Shown here: positions 28,261 to 38,085 of the stretch, piece after piece | Position numbering within the stretch: the stretch's first letter is position 1 | Layout: each line of letters starts with the position of its first letter | Source of the DNA: Burkholderia gladioli | Lineage (GTDB): Bacteria > Pseudomonadota > Gammaproteobacteria > Burkholderiales > Burkholderiaceae | Length of the DNA: 64,000 nt | Direction: 5' to 3' | NCBI RefSeq assembly: GCF_000959725.1 | Contig: NZ_CP009322.1 | Coordinates: 1,612,001-1,676,000, forward strand | Program-made: the position numbers and the translations under genes | The notes under the pieces: model-generated | Database searches by the model: none | Seen by the model: the letters and a program-made list of their open reading frames with translations, nothing else | What the model was told of the DNA's origin: nothing

Positions 28261-28334
28261 AGTAACCCGGTAAACGACGGATCGAAGGTTACTCACCACT
28301 TAGTAACCTGTTAAACATATTTTTAAAGGTTACT
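28261..28334. promoter_or_regulatory. Symmetric four-heptamer operator
   Basis: Heptamer copies: AGTAACC at 28261-28267, GGTTACT at 28287-28293, AGTAACC at 28302-28308, GGTTACT at 28328-28334. Spacers are 19, 8 and 19 bases, so the whole block is symmetric about 28297.5. It lies between the oxidoreductase gene and the MFS gene. It looks like paired dimer sites for a repressor (HxlR, TetR or MarR type), but no such regulator gene is adjacent. Confidence 0.8.
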
Positions 28335-28459
28335 TTGCCGACCGCCTGCCGACGTCGATTCACGTCCTGCCGCTATACTTGCCGCTCGATCCCGCACCGG
28401 CCCCGCCGGCCGGCCCGCCAGACGCGCCCCGTCGCGTCGCCCGATCCGCTCATCCCCTC

Positions 28460-29860
28460 ATGCGCGCCACCCTCGATCGTCGTACCGCGACCGCCCTGCT
28501 GGTCGCCGCCGTGTTCTTCATGGAAAACCTCGACGCGACCGTGATCGCCACCGCGCTGCCCACCATGGCGCGCGATTTCGGCACCGCGGCGGCGCATCTG
28601 TCGATCGGCGTGTCGGCCTACCTGGTGGCGCTCACCGTGTTCATCCCGATCAGCGGCTGGATGGCCGACCGCTTCGGCGCGCGCCGCGTGTTCGCCGCGG
28701 CGATCATCGTGTTCACGCTGTCCTCGCTGCTGTGCGCGGCCAGCGGCAGCCTGCCGGCCTTCACCGCGGCGCGCACGCTGCAGGGCCTGGGCGGCGCGAT
28801 GATGGTGCCGGTCGGCCGGCTGGTGGTGTTGCGCAACACGCCGAAGGAGCAGATCGTGCGCGCCATCGCGATCCTCACCTGGCCCGCGCTGGTGGCGCCG
28901 ATCCTCGGGCCGCCGGTGGGCGGCTGGATCAGCACGCACTGGAGCTGGCACTGGATCTTCCTGCTCAACCTGCCGCTGGGCGCGATCGCGCTGGCCGCCG
29001 CGCTGCTGCTGGTGCGCAACGGCGAGGCGAAGCGCGCGCCGTTCGACCTGACGGGCTTCGTGCTCACCGGGCTCGGATTCGGGCTGTTCATGGCGGGCCT
29101 GGAGGCGGCCAGCCGCGACGACGTCTCGCGCCTGCTGGCGCTGCTGATGCTGGCGGCCGGCGTCGCGCTGCTGGTGATATCGGCGCGCTACCTGGCGCGC
29201 GCCGAGCATCCGCTGTTCGGCCTGGCGCCGCTCGCGATCGATACCTTCCGCGTCACGGCCGTGGGCGGCTCGCTGTTTCGCACCGCGATCGGCACCGCGC
29301 CCTTCCTGCTGCCGCTGATGTTCCAGCTCGCCTTCGGCTACAGCGCCGTGGAGGCCGGCACCCTGCTGCTGTGGCTGTTCGCCGGCAACCTGGCGATGAA
29401 GCCGGCCACCACGCGGATCATGCATGCCTTCGGCTTTCGCCGGGTGCTGATCGGCAACGGCGTGCTGGTCGCGCTCGGCTTCGTGGCCTGCTCGATGCTG
29501 AACGCCGACACGCCGCACTGGCTGGTTTGCCTGCTGCTGTTCGCCACCGGCATGACGCGCTCGATGCAGTTCACCGCGCTCAACACGATCGGCTTCGCCG
29601 ACGTGCCGCAGGCGCAGATGAGCCATGCCACCACGCTGTTCTCGGTGCTTCAGCAGATGAACGCGGGGATGGGGATCGCGGTCGGCGCGCTGGCGCTGTC
29701 GGTGGCCGGCATCATGGGCGGCTCCTCGCCGGGCAACCCGGGGCCCGGCGACTTCCAGCTCGCCTTCGACCTGATCGCGGTGCTGGCCGCGCTGGCGATC
29801 GTCGACAGCCTGCTGCTGCCGCGCGATGCGGGGGAGAAGATTCTCGCGCGAGGGCGTTGA
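28460..29860 (+). CDS. MFS multidrug exporter, DHA2 (EmrB/QacA) family
   Basis: 466 residues with many membrane segments, consistent with the 14-TM DHA2 drug:H+ antiporters. Motif A reads GWMADRFGARRVF after TM2, the TM1 region has MENLDATVIATALPTMARDF, and motif C-like GPPVGGWISTHWSWHWIFLLNLP is visible. It should export organic compounds at the inner membrane. No adjacent membrane-fusion protein gene. ATG 28460 is preferred over 28379 because the upstream residues are Pro/Ala-rich and unlike the family. Likely controlled by the operator block just upstream. Confidence 0.93.
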   Translation: MRATLDRRTATALLVAAVFFMENLDATVIATALPTMARDFGTAAAHLSIGVSAYLVALTVFIPISGWMADRFGARRVFAAAIIVFTLSSLLCAASGSLPAFTAARTLQGLGGAMMVPVGRLVVLRNTPKEQIVRAIAILTWPALVAPILGPPVGGWISTHWSWHWIFLLNLPLGAIALAAALLLVRNGEAKRAPFDLTGFVLTGLGFGLFMAGLEAASRDDVSRLLALLMLAAGVALLVISARYLARAEHPLFGLAPLAIDTFRVTAVGGSLFRTAIGTAPFLLPLMFQLAFGYSAVEAGTLLLWLFAGNLAMKPATTRIMHAFGFRRVLIGNGVLVALGFVACSMLNADTPHWLVCLLLFATGMTRSMQFTALNTIGFADVPQAQMSHATTLFSVLQQMNAGMGIAVGALALSVAGIMGGSSPGNPGPGDFQLAFDLIAVLAALAIVDSLLLPRDAGEKILARGR

Positions 29861-29977
29861 GCGGCAGCGCCTCGGGGCCGCTTGCCTGGGCGATCGATCC
29901 CGAGGCGCCGCGCCGCTTGACTCGACGAATCGGCGAACCGGCAGCGCCGGCTTGCCGGGTCGATCTCCATCGTGGCT

Positions 29978-31357
29978 TCAGCGCCCCGGCTGCGCGGCCT
30001 CGGCCGACAAACCCTCGACACCCTCGCCCTCACGCCCGGCCGCGGCCGGCATCGCGCCATCCGCCGCCGAGCGATGCTCGTCCCGCAGTTCGCCGTGCAG
30101 CGCCGCGCGCAGGCGCTCGCGATCGAGCGCGCCCTCCCAGGCACAGACCACGATGGCGGCCACGCCGTTGCCGACCAGGTTGGTCAGCGAGCGGCATTCC
30201 GACATGAAGCGATCGATGCCGAGCACCAGCACCATCGCCGCCACCGGCACGGTGGGCACCACCGAGAGACTGGCCGCGAGCGTCACGAAACCGGCGCCGA
30301 CCACCGCCGCCGAGCCCTTCGAGGTCAGCATGGTGACGGCCAGCAGCGTCAGTTGCTGGGTCAGCGTGAGCGGCGTGTTGGTGGCCTGGGCCAGGAACAG
30401 CACGGCCAGCGTCATGTAGAGGCTGGTGCCGTCGAGGTTGAAGGAATAACCGGTCGGCACCACCAGCCCCACCACGCCGCGCCGGCAGCCGAGCTGCTCG
30501 AGCTTGAGCATCAGCTGCGGCAGCGCGCTCTCCGAGGTCGAGGTGCCGAGCACGATCAGCAGCTCCTCGCGAATGAACACCAGGAAACGCAGGATGCTGA
30601 AGCCGGCCAGCCGCGCCACCGCGCCCAGCACCACGAACACGAACAGCAGCGCGCTCAGGTAGAAGCAGGCGACCAGCTTGAACATCGGCAGCAGCGAACC
30701 CACCCCGAACTTGCCGACCGTGAAGGCGATCGCGCCGAAGGCGCCGATCGGCGCGACGCGCGTGATGAAGCCGACGATGCGGAACATCATCGCCGCGGCG
30801 CCGTCCACCAGGTCGACCACCGGCTTGACGCGCTCGCCCAGCACCGACAGCGCCGAGCCGCACAGCAGCGCGAGCAGCAGCACCGGCAGGATCTCCTCGT
30901 GCGTGAAGGCGCCGACGAAGGTATCGGGCACCACCTGCATCAGGAAGCCGGTCAGCCCCTCGCCGTGCGCGGCGCGCGAGACGTAGCCCGATACGGCCGA
31001 GGCGTCGAGCGAGGCGATCGACACGTTGAAGCCGGCGCCCGGCTGCAGCAGATGGCCCATCAGCAGGCCGAAGCCGAGCGCGACGGTGGAGATCAGCTCG
31101 AAGTACAGCAGCGCCTTGCCGCCGGCGCGGCCCACCGCCTTCATGTCGCGCATGCTGGCGATGCCGGTCACCACCGCGCAGAACACCACCGGCGCGATCA
31201 CCATGCGGATCAGCCGCACGAACAGGTCGCCGAGCGGTTTCAGCGCCTGCGCCGCCGAGGGCGCGAAATGGCCGACCGCGACACCGAGCGCGATCGCCAC
31301 CAGGACCTGCAGATAAAGATGCCGCCAGAGCGGCACGGATTGCGTGCGAGTCGCCAT
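29978..31357 (-). CDS. dctA: C4-dicarboxylate:cation symporter DctA
   Basis: 459 residues, DAACS family. Characteristic segments: [19 protein letters not shown], the serine-rich loop [32 protein letters not shown], and [21 protein letters not shown]. It imports succinate, fumarate, malate and related acids with Na+ or H+. The C-terminal tail past about 425 is hydrophilic and variable. It lies downstream of leuD on the same strand (148-base gap) and could be co-expressed with that group. Confidence 0.95.
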   Translation of the reverse strand: MATRTQSVPLWRHLYLQVLVAIALGVAVGHFAPSAAQALKPLGDLFVRLIRMVIAPVVFCAVVTGIASMRDMKAVGRAGGKALLYFELISTVALGFGLLMGHLLQPGAGFNVSIASLDASAVSGYVSRAAHGEGLTGFLMQVVPDTFVGAFTHEEILPVLLLALLCGSALSVLGERVKPVVDLVDGAAAMMFRIVGFITRVAPIGAFGAIAFTVGKFGVGSLLPMFKLVACFYLSALLFVFVVLGAVARLAGFSILRFLVFIREELLIVLGTSTSESALPQLMLKLEQLGCRRGVVGLVVPTGYSFNLDGTSLYMTLAVLFLAQATNTPLTLTQQLTLLAVTMLTSKGSAAVVGAGFVTLAASLSVVPTVPVAAMVLVLGIDRFMSECRSLTNLVGNGVAAIVVCAWEGALDRERLRAALHGELRDEHRSAADGAMPAAAGREGEGVEGLSAEAAQPGR

Positions 31358-31505
31358 TGTCTCCTCCGGAAGGTAGGCGTGCGTCGTCCCCGCCGCCCTG
31401 TTGACGGGCGGTCGCAGCGACGGTTTCAGGAAAACCGGCGGCCGGCGGGATGCGCCGCCGCCTGCTGCTGCCCGGTAGCGCGGGCAGCGATGGATGCCGC
31501 GGCGC

Positions 31506-32144
31506 TCAGGCCGCGGCGGTTGCCTGGGTCGCGTCGATCAGCGCCCAGGGGCGCGCCGCGCGATGCGCCTGCTCGAAGGCCTCGATGCGGGCCTGCATCG
31601 ACAGCGTCAAGTCGATGGTGTCGAGGCCGTCGATCACCATCCGCTTGTGGCGCGCGCCGAGCGGGAACGCATAACTGCGCCCGGCGGCCGAGTGCACCGT
31701 CTGCGCCTCCAGGTCGATGCGCAGGTTGCCTTGCGGGTTCGCCCGCGCGTCGGCCGCCAGCGCATCCACCTGCTCGCGCGGCAGCGCCACCAGCAGCAGG
31801 CGGTTGTTCATCGCGTTCGAGTAGAAGATCTCGGCGAAGCTCGGCGCGATCACCGCCGCGAAGCCGTATTGCAGCAGGCCCCAGACCGCGTGCTCGCGGC
31901 TCGAGCCGCAGCCGAAGTTGGCGCCGCCCAGCAGCACGGCGGCGCCTTCGTAACGCGCGTCGTTCAGCACCGAATCCTCGCGCGCGACGCCCTGCGCGTC
32001 GTAGCGCAGGTCGTACAGCAGCCCGCGCGCGAGGCCGGCCTTGTCGATGCCGCGCAGGAACTGCTTGGGCATGATCTGGTCGGTGTCGAGGTTCTCGATC
32101 GGCAGCGGCAAGGCGCGGCCCTCGATGGTGGTCAGCAGGCTCAT
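31506..32144 (-). CDS. leuD: 3-isopropylmalate dehydratase small subunit (LeuD family)
   Basis: 212 residues, swivel domain of the aconitase superfamily. [29 protein letters not shown] and [16 protein letters not shown] are family hallmarks. Together with the large subunit it forms a [4Fe-4S] hydro-lyase. It starts one base after the leuC stop. leuB is absent and the neighbours are a dehalogenase-like hydrolase and dctA, so a catabolic dicarboxylate substrate instead of leucine synthesis is possible. Confidence 0.9.
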   Translation of the reverse strand: MSLLTTIEGRALPLPIENLDTDQIMPKQFLRGIDKAGLARGLLYDLRYDAQGVAREDSVLNDARYEGAAVLLGGANFGCGSSREHAVWGLLQYGFAAVIAPSFAEIFYSNAMNNRLLLVALPREQVDALAADARANPQGNLRIDLEAQTVHSAAGRSYAFPLGARHKRMVIDGLDTIDLTLSMQARIEAFEQAHRAARPWALIDATQATAAA

Positions 32145-32145
32145 C

Positions 32146-33552
32146 TCAGCGCTCCAGGGTGCGGATGTCGGTGATGCGGCCGGTCAGCGCGGCGGCGGCC
32201 GCCATCGCGGGGCTCATCAGGTGGGTGCGGCCGCCACGGCCCTGCCGCCCCTCGAAGTTGCGGTTGGTGGTCGAGGCGCAGCGCTCGCCGTCGGCCAGGA
32301 AATCGTCGTTCATCGCCAGGCACATCGAGCAGCCCGGCTCGCGCCATTCGAAGCCGGCCTCGATCAGCACGCGCGCGATGCCCTCGGCCTCGGCCTGGCG
32401 GCGCACGCGCCCCGAGCCCGGCACCACCATCGCGCGCACGCCGGCCGCCACGCGCCGGCCCCGCACGATGCCGGCCACCGTGCGCAGGTCCTCGATGCGG
32501 CCGTTGGTGCAGGAGCCGATGAAGACGCGGTCGATCGGCGTGCCGGCAATCGGCTCGCGCGCCGCCAGGCCGATGTAGTCGAGCGCGCGGCGTGTCGATT
32601 CGGCCTCGCTCGGCGTGGCCTGCTCCTCGGCGGCCGGCAGCAGCGCGTCGATCGCGATCGCCTGATCGGGGCTGGTGCCCCAGGTCACGAAGGGCGCCAC
32701 CTCGGCCGCGTCGAAGCGGTGCTCGGCATCGAACACGGCGCCCACGTCGCTGGCCAGCGCCTGCCAGTCGGCGCGGGCGGCCGCCCATTGCGCCTCGTCG
32801 AAGCGCGTATGCGCGCGCACGTAGTCGAAGGTGGTCGCGTCGGGGGCGATCAGCGCGGCGCGCGCGCCGGCCTCGACGGTCATGTTGCAGAGCGTCATGC
32901 GCGCCTCGGCCGACAGCGCGTCGATGGTGGTGCCCGCGTACTCCACCGCGTAGCCGCGCGCGCCCTGCGCGCCGATGCGCGCCACCAGCCAGATCACCAG
33001 GTCCTTCGAGGACGTGCCGAAAGGCAGCTCGCCGTCGATCACGATGCGCATGGTCCGCGCCAGCCGGTAGACCAGGGTCTGCGTCGCCAGCACGTGCTCG
33101 ACCTCGGAGGTACCGATGCCGAAACCGAGCGCGCCCAGCGCGCCGTAGGTGGTGGTATGGCTGTCGCCGCACAGGATCACCATGCCGGGCCGCACGAAGC
33201 CATGCTCGGGCGCGACCACGTGCTCGATGCCCTGGTCGGGGTCGTTGGTGCCGAACAGGCGGATCCCGGCGCGCTCGCAGTTGCGCGCGAGATTGCTGGC
33301 CTGGTTGGCCGAATCCGCGTCGAGGATCACCCGCGGGCGCTCGGCGTGGGTCGGGATGATGTGGCTCACCACCGCCACCTGCTGCCTGGGCCGGCGCACC
33401 GCGCGGCCCTTCGCGTCGAGCCCGGCAAAGGCCTGCGGGCTGGTGTATTCGTTCATCAGGTGCAGGTCGACATAGAGCAGCACGTTGTCCGCGTCGAGCG
33501 GCTCGACCGTGTGCGAATCGACCAGTTTCTGGTACAGCGTCCGGATCGCCAT
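32146..33552 (-). CDS. leuC: 3-isopropylmalate dehydratase large subunit (LeuC family)
   Basis: 468 residues. The three iron-sulfur cysteines are visible in IGSCTNGR and PGCSMCLAMN, and CGDSHTTTYGALGALGFGIG is the substrate/cluster region. It pairs with the adjacent small subunit. The family reaction isomerises 2- to 3-isopropylmalate, but paralogs act on citraconate, methylmalate and similar acids. It follows the hydrolase gene by 63 bases. Confidence 0.93.
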   Translation of the reverse strand: MAIRTLYQKLVDSHTVEPLDADNVLLYVDLHLMNEYTSPQAFAGLDAKGRAVRRPRQQVAVVSHIIPTHAERPRVILDADSANQASNLARNCERAGIRLFGTNDPDQGIEHVVAPEHGFVRPGMVILCGDSHTTTYGALGALGFGIGTSEVEHVLATQTLVYRLARTMRIVIDGELPFGTSSKDLVIWLVARIGAQGARGYAVEYAGTTIDALSAEARMTLCNMTVEAGARAALIAPDATTFDYVRAHTRFDEAQWAAARADWQALASDVGAVFDAEHRFDAAEVAPFVTWGTSPDQAIAIDALLPAAEEQATPSEAESTRRALDYIGLAAREPIAGTPIDRVFIGSCTNGRIEDLRTVAGIVRGRRVAAGVRAMVVPGSGRVRRQAEAEGIARVLIEAGFEWREPGCSMCLAMNDDFLADGERCASTTNRNFEGRQGRGGRTHLMSPAMAAAAALTGRITDIRTLER

Positions 33553-33615
33553 CCCGGCTCCTTTCGTATCGTGGGTGTGATGGGTCGCGGCGCGTGGGCC
33601 GCGCCGGCTTCGTGT

Positions 33616-34494
33616 TCAGCCGCGCAGGAACGGCAGCGCCGCGTCGAGCAGCGCCTCGGGCGCTTCCTCGGGGATGTAGTGGCCGCAGGGCAAGGCGTGC
33701 CCCGTGACCGCATCCGACCAGCGGCGCCATTCGGCCAGCGGATCGAAGCACTGGCCGATCACGCCCTCGGCGCCCCACAGCGCGAGCATCGGGCAGGCCA
33801 GCTTGCGGCCCGCGGCCAGGTCGGCGCGGTCGTGTTCGAGGTCGATCGTGATCGAGGCGCGATAGTCCTCGCAGATGCCGTGCGCGGTGCCCGGCGCGGA
33901 CAGGCAGCGCAGGTATTCGGCATAGGCTTGCGGCGTGAAGGGCTTGAGCCCCGCGCTGCGCGCGCCGATGGTCTGCTTCAGGTAGAGGTCCGGGTCGGCC
34001 TCGATCAGCGTTTCCGGGAACGGCGCCGGGCGCACCAGGAAGAACCAGTGCCAGTAGGCGCGCGCGAAGGCGAACGAGGTCTGCTCGTACATCGCCAGGG
34101 TCGGCGCGATGTCGAGCGTCACCAGCCGGCGCACCGCCTCGGGATGGTCGAGCGCCAGGCGCACCGCCACCCGCGCGCCGCGATCGTGCGACAGCACGTC
34201 GAAGCGCTCGAAACCGAGCGCGCGCATCAGCTCCACCTGGTCCTGCGCCATGCGCCGTTTCGAATAGTTCGCGTGATCGGGCAGGCCGGCGGGCTTGCCG
34301 CTGTCGCCGTAGCCGCGCAGGTCGGCGGCCACCACCGTGAAGTGCCGGGCCAGCACCGGCGCGACGCGATGCCAGATCGCGCGCGTCTGCGGATGCCCGT
34401 GCAGCAGCAACAGCGCGGGGCCGGTGCCGCCCTTCCAGGCCTGGATATGGGTTCCGTCGGTCTCCACCGAGACGGATTCGAAGTCGTCGAACAT
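33616..34494 (-). CDS. Haloacetate (fluoroacetate) dehalogenase-like alpha/beta hydrolase
   Basis: 292 residues. Residues that define fluoroacetate dehalogenases are all present: nucleophile D104 with R105 and R108 (SHDRGARVAVR) for the substrate carboxylate, D128, H149-W150 (AYWHWFF) and Y211 (CEDYRASITIDLEHD) in the halide pocket, and catalytic H272 (CGHYIPEE). Such enzymes convert haloacetates to glycolate. It diverges from a LysR gene and leads into leuC-leuD-dctA. Epoxide hydrolase is the main alternative, but the HW/Y halide set argues for dehalogenase. Confidence 0.87.
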   Translation of the reverse strand: MFDDFESVSVETDGTHIQAWKGGTGPALLLLHGHPQTRAIWHRVAPVLARHFTVVAADLRGYGDSGKPAGLPDHANYSKRRMAQDQVELMRALGFERFDVLSHDRGARVAVRLALDHPEAVRRLVTLDIAPTLAMYEQTSFAFARAYWHWFFLVRPAPFPETLIEADPDLYLKQTIGARSAGLKPFTPQAYAEYLRCLSAPGTAHGICEDYRASITIDLEHDRADLAAGRKLACPMLALWGAEGVIGQCFDPLAEWRRWSDAVTGHALPCGHYIPEEAPEALLDAALPFLRG

Positions 34495-34582
34495 GGTTCC
34501 TCCAGCGTTTTTTGTAGTCTAATTGCTGCCTTGAACGCCATGGTATCGGCGAAAGCAAACCGGTATTAACCTGAGGGAACAA

Positions 34583-35506
34583 ATGGACGCGATCTCCGAT
34601 CTCGCGCTGTTCGAGCTGGTGGTGCGTCAGGGCAGCCTCAGCGCGGCCGCGCGCGAGCTGGGCGTGACGCCGCCCTCGGTCAGCAAGCGCCTCAAGCAGA
34701 TCGAGCTGCGGCTGGGCGTGCGCCTGCTCAACCGCACCACGCGCCAGATCAGCGTGACCACCGAGGGCGAGCTGTACCTGAACAACGGCTCGCGGATCCT
34801 CGCCGAGCTGGCCGAGCTCGAGCAACTGGTGAGCCGCAGCCGCGCGGCGCCGGCCGGGCTGCTGCGCGTCAACGCCTCGTTCGGTTTCGGTCGCACCTGG
34901 GTGGCCGCGGCGATTTCCGAATTCGTCGCCCGCCATCCCTCGATGGAGATCCAGCTGCAATTGACCGACCGGCCGCTGAGCCTGCAGGAACAGGCTTTCG
35001 ACGTCGGCATCCGCTTCGGCGACGTGCCCGAGGCGCGCATCAACGCCAGGCGGCTGCTGCGCAACCGGCGCATCGTCTGCGCGGCGCCGGCCTACCTGGC
35101 GCGACACGGCACGCCGCGCACGCCGCGCGAGCTGGCGCAGCATCCCTGCCTGGTGCTGCGCGAGAACGATTCCGCTTATGGAAGCTGGCACTTCACGCGC
35201 GGCAGCCAGGAGGAAACCGTGAAGGTGCGCGGCCCGCTCAGCAGCAACGACGGCGCGGCGGTACTGAAATGGGCGCTCGACGGGCACGGCGTGACGATCC
35301 GCTCGCAATGGGAAATCGATGCGCTGCTGCGCGAGGGTTCGCTGATGCCGCTGCTGGCCGACTGGAGCCTGCCCAATGCCGATATCTACGCGGTCTACCT
35401 GGAGCGCAACCAGCTCTCGGCGCGGCTGCGCACCTTCATCGATTTTCTCGGGACGCGGCTGCCGCAGATGCTCGGCATGCCGGCGGAACGCCGGCGCGGC
35501 GGGTGA
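34583..35506 (+). CDS. LysR-family transcriptional regulator
   Basis: 307 residues of the CrgA/DsdC-like LTTR type. HTH at 1-60 (FELVVRQGSLSAAARELG and SVSKRLKQIELRLGVRLLNR), then an effector domain with FDVGIRFGD. It diverges by 88 bases from the dehalogenase-like gene and is the obvious candidate regulator of hydrolase-leuC-leuD. The effector is unknown. Confidence 0.93.
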   Translation: MDAISDLALFELVVRQGSLSAAARELGVTPPSVSKRLKQIELRLGVRLLNRTTRQISVTTEGELYLNNGSRILAELAELEQLVSRSRAAPAGLLRVNASFGFGRTWVAAAISEFVARHPSMEIQLQLTDRPLSLQEQAFDVGIRFGDVPEARINARRLLRNRRIVCAAPAYLARHGTPRTPRELAQHPCLVLRENDSAYGSWHFTRGSQEETVKVRGPLSSNDGAAVLKWALDGHGVTIRSQWEIDALLREGSLMPLLADWSLPNADIYAVYLERNQLSARLRTFIDFLGTRLPQMLGMPAERRRGG

Positions 35507-35554
35507 ACCCCGTCGAGCAATACCTCGAGCGGCGTTCGGCAGTGCCGCGCGTCG

Positions 35555-35640
35555 ATGCCCGCCGCCGCGCAGCTTTGCGGCGCGGCACCGGTATTCGCCG
35601 CGCTCGGGGATCCGACGCGCCTGCGAATCATCGCCAGGCA
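35555..35640 (+). pseudogene. ArsR-family regulator remnant
   Basis: About 27 codons read AAPVFAALGDPTRLRIIA, the typical start of an ArsR-type winged helix, then the frame loses all similarity (RQYDAILWSNR). Only the first helices survive. It lies between the LysR gene and rhlE. Confidence 0.55.
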
Positions 35641-35718
35641 GTACGACGCCATCCTCTGGTCGAACCGCTTGGCGCGATCACCTCGGCAACCGCTAGAATT
35701 ACCGTTTTCGTCCGGAAT

Positions 35719-37104
35719 ATGTCCATGTCCTTCGCCTCGCTCGGCCTGATCGCTCCGTTGCTGCGCAACCTGCAGGAACTCAACTACCAGACACCCACGC
35801 CGGTGCAGGCCAAGGCGATCCCTGCCGTGCTCGGCGGCAAGGACGTGATGGCCGCGGCGCAGACCGGCACCGGCAAGACGGCGGGTTTCGCGCTGCCGCT
35901 GTTGCAGCGGCTGGTGCAACACGGCCCGGCGGTGGCCAGCAATCGCGCGCGCGTGCTGGTGCTGGTGCCCACGCGCGAGCTGGCCGAGCAACTGCTGCAG
36001 AGCTTCGTCGACTACGGCAAGGGCCTCGATCTGCGCTTCCTGGCCGCCTATGGCGGCGTGAGCATCAATCCGCAGATGATGAAGCTGCGCAAAGGCGTGG
36101 ATGTGCTCGTCGCCACGCCGGGCCGCCTGCTGGACCTGAACCGCCAGAACGCGGTGCAGTTCGACCAGGTGCAGACGCTGGTGCTGGACGAAGCCGATCG
36201 CATGCTGGACCTGGGCTTCGCGCGCGAACTCGATGCCGTGTTCGCCGCCCTGCCCGAGCGGCGCCAGACCTTGCTGTTCTCGGCCACCTTCAGCGACGAG
36301 ATCCGCGCCATGGCGGCGAACATCCTGCGCAAGCCGGTCGATATCAGCGTGAGCGCGCCCAACGCGACCGCCAGCAAGATCAGGCAATGGGTGGTGACGG
36401 TCGACAAGCGCAACAAGCCCGAGCTGTTCATGCATCTGGTGGCGCGCAACAAATGGGAGCATGCGCTGGTGTTCGCCAAGACGCGCAACGGCGTGGATTA
36501 CCTGGCGGCCGTGCTGGAGCAAGCGGGTTACGCGGTGGACACCATTCACGGCGACAAGCCGCAACCGGCGCGGCTGCGTGCGCTGGAGCGCTTCAAGGCG
36601 CGCGAGATCCAGATGCTGGTGGCCACCGACGTGGCCGCGCGCGGGCTGGATATCGACGATCTGCCGCTGGTGATCAACGTCGATCTGCCGATCGTGGCGC
36701 AGGACTATGTGCATCGCATCGGCCGGACCGGGCGCGCGGGTGCGAGCGGCGTGGCGGTGTCGCTGGTGTGCGCGGACGAGGCGCCGCAACTGGCGGCGAT
36801 CGAGGCGCTGATCCGGCAAACGCTGCGACGGGAGGAAGAGCCGGGGTTTGAAGCCGAGCATCGCGTGCCGGAAACCAGCGCTTCGGGCGAGCTCATCAAG
36901 AAGCCGAAAAAACCGAAGAAGCCGAAGGCCGGGCAGGCGGTGGGGCAAAGGGCTGAAGTGACGGGGATGGATACGATTCACACCATCGGCAGCCCGTTCA
37001 GCATGCAAAAGCCGCGTGGGAAGACTGGCGGGAAGCCGGCTGCGGGTGGTTCACGCAAGCCGGCGGGTAAGCCTGGTGGTGGGCGGGGCAAGCGCCAGGC
37101 TTGA
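35719..37104 (+). CDS. rhlE: DEAD-box RNA helicase RhlE
   Basis: 461 residues. All core motifs in order: AQTGTGKT (I), PTREL (Ia), TPGR (Ib), DEAD (II), SAT (III), ATDVAARGLDIDD (V) and HRIGRTGRAG (VI). The basic Gly/Lys-rich C-terminal tail (KKPKKPKKPKAG and KPGGGRGKRQA) is typical of RhlE and binds RNA. It remodels rRNA precursors and mRNA, often in cold adaptation. Start ATG 35719 (MSMSFASLGL); ATG 35725 is equally possible. Confidence 0.95.
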   Translation: MSMSFASLGLIAPLLRNLQELNYQTPTPVQAKAIPAVLGGKDVMAAAQTGTGKTAGFALPLLQRLVQHGPAVASNRARVLVLVPTRELAEQLLQSFVDYGKGLDLRFLAAYGGVSINPQMMKLRKGVDVLVATPGRLLDLNRQNAVQFDQVQTLVLDEADRMLDLGFARELDAVFAALPERRQTLLFSATFSDEIRAMAANILRKPVDISVSAPNATASKIRQWVVTVDKRNKPELFMHLVARNKWEHALVFAKTRNGVDYLAAVLEQAGYAVDTIHGDKPQPARLRALERFKAREIQMLVATDVAARGLDIDDLPLVINVDLPIVAQDYVHRIGRTGRAGASGVAVSLVCADEAPQLAAIEALIRQTLRREEEPGFEAEHRVPETSASGELIKKPKKPKKPKAGQAVGQRAEVTGMDTIHTIGSPFSMQKPRGKTGGKPAAGGSRKPAGKPGGGRGKRQA

Positions 37105-37118
37105 TTCATTGGGCGGGC

Positions 37119-37370
37119 TTATCGTGGATTGCGGCTTCGGGTCCGACGCAGCCAGATTGCGTAGACGCTCAGCAGAACGATCACTACGGCATCGACGGGC
37201 AGCAGCATGGGCAAGGGACTTTCCCATTTGTCCATGTTCGTGGTTTGGCCGTAGTATGGCGGGCCGTCTCCGTAGGCTTCCTGCAGATTGAGCACGTTGA
37301 ACGCCGCGGCAAGCGCCACCACGACGAGAGCCAGCAGCCCCAAAGCGATTTTCAGACGGCGCTGCGTCAT
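37119..37370 (-). CDS. Small inner-membrane protein, two TM segments
   Basis: 83 residues. TM1 about 7-25 (IALGLLALVVVALAAAF), a short periplasmic loop with GDGPPYYGQTTNMDKW, TM2 about 55-73 (LLPVDAVVIVLLSVYAI), then a basic C-terminus RRTRSRNPR. The layout suggests both ends in the cytoplasm. Function unknown. Convergent with rhlE, 14 bases apart. Stretch 37371-37644 downstream shows nothing I can support. Confidence 0.7.
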   Translation of the reverse strand: MTQRRLKIALGLLALVVVALAAAFNVLNLQEAYGDGPPYYGQTTNMDKWESPLPMLLPVDAVVIVLLSVYAIWLRRTRSRNPR

Positions 37371-37644
37371 CGGTATTTCACCGTTAGCGCGAGATGGCAA
37401 CCCGGCAAACTGCACGCCAGCCCAGTGAGCCTGCCGATTTCGTCGCCATATGGTTTCGACATGGATTTTTCCTCGTTTTTTGCCAGGCGAGTCTAGGCAC
37501 GTGGCCTGGACGAGGTAAGTGTGTGAATTGCCGCAATCGCGGTACGTCTGTAGCAGAAGGGTTGCCGCAAAGGCCCAGCCTTACCTCGGCGGACCGGTGC
37601 CCGCGGCAGCCTCGCAAAGCAACACCTCCCACGCAGACATAGCG

Positions 37645-37923
37645 TCAATCACTTGTTGAGCGCTCACAACTTCTGCATGCTGCGCAATGATTTTTGTCGA
37701 GCAGAACTTCTTGAACATCGCCAATCTTCGCGAGCCGCTGCGAAACGAGGCTTTGCGGCCCGCGCTCTCGCAGCCGGCCGACCAGTCGCGGAATCTGCGG
37801 CGGCGTCAATCCGAGTCGCTCGGCCGCTCGCCACGGCTTGAGACCGCTGTCCGCGACCTCCTTAATGACCTTGAATCGGTCCAGCTCCCGTATCGTCATC
37901 GTGATCCGTTCTGTTGCAGTCAT
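37645..37923 (-). pseudogene. ISNCY-family transposase remnant (N-terminal HTH only)
   Basis: About 80 residues resemble the N-terminus of ISNCY transposases: MTIRELDRFKVIKEVADS, AAERLGLTPPQIPRLVGRLR and GPQSLVSQR. The catalytic DDE domain is absent and the reading runs into unrelated sequence and a stop. No terminal repeats seen. Marks the start of the mosaic segment. Confidence 0.7.
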
Positions 37924-38061
37924 CGAAGCTCCTAGCACCGGACAACCGGCGGCCGGATAGCTTACGCGGCGCGAAAGCGGACATTTGAACTTAGCCACTA
38001 CATACGAGAAATTTCGAATTCTCTTTATGTCCAACTAGTTGTTGGAGCAACTATTTAACTG

Positions 38062-38085
38062 CCCGGCAGTGGCGGGTTTTTTTTT
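38062..38085 (+). terminator. Short hairpin with T9 run
   Basis: CCCG and CGGG around a 7-base loop (38062-38076) followed by nine T. It has the form of an intrinsic terminator but no intact plus-strand gene precedes it; the stem is only 4 bp. Probably a leftover of a lost gene. Confidence 0.4.
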
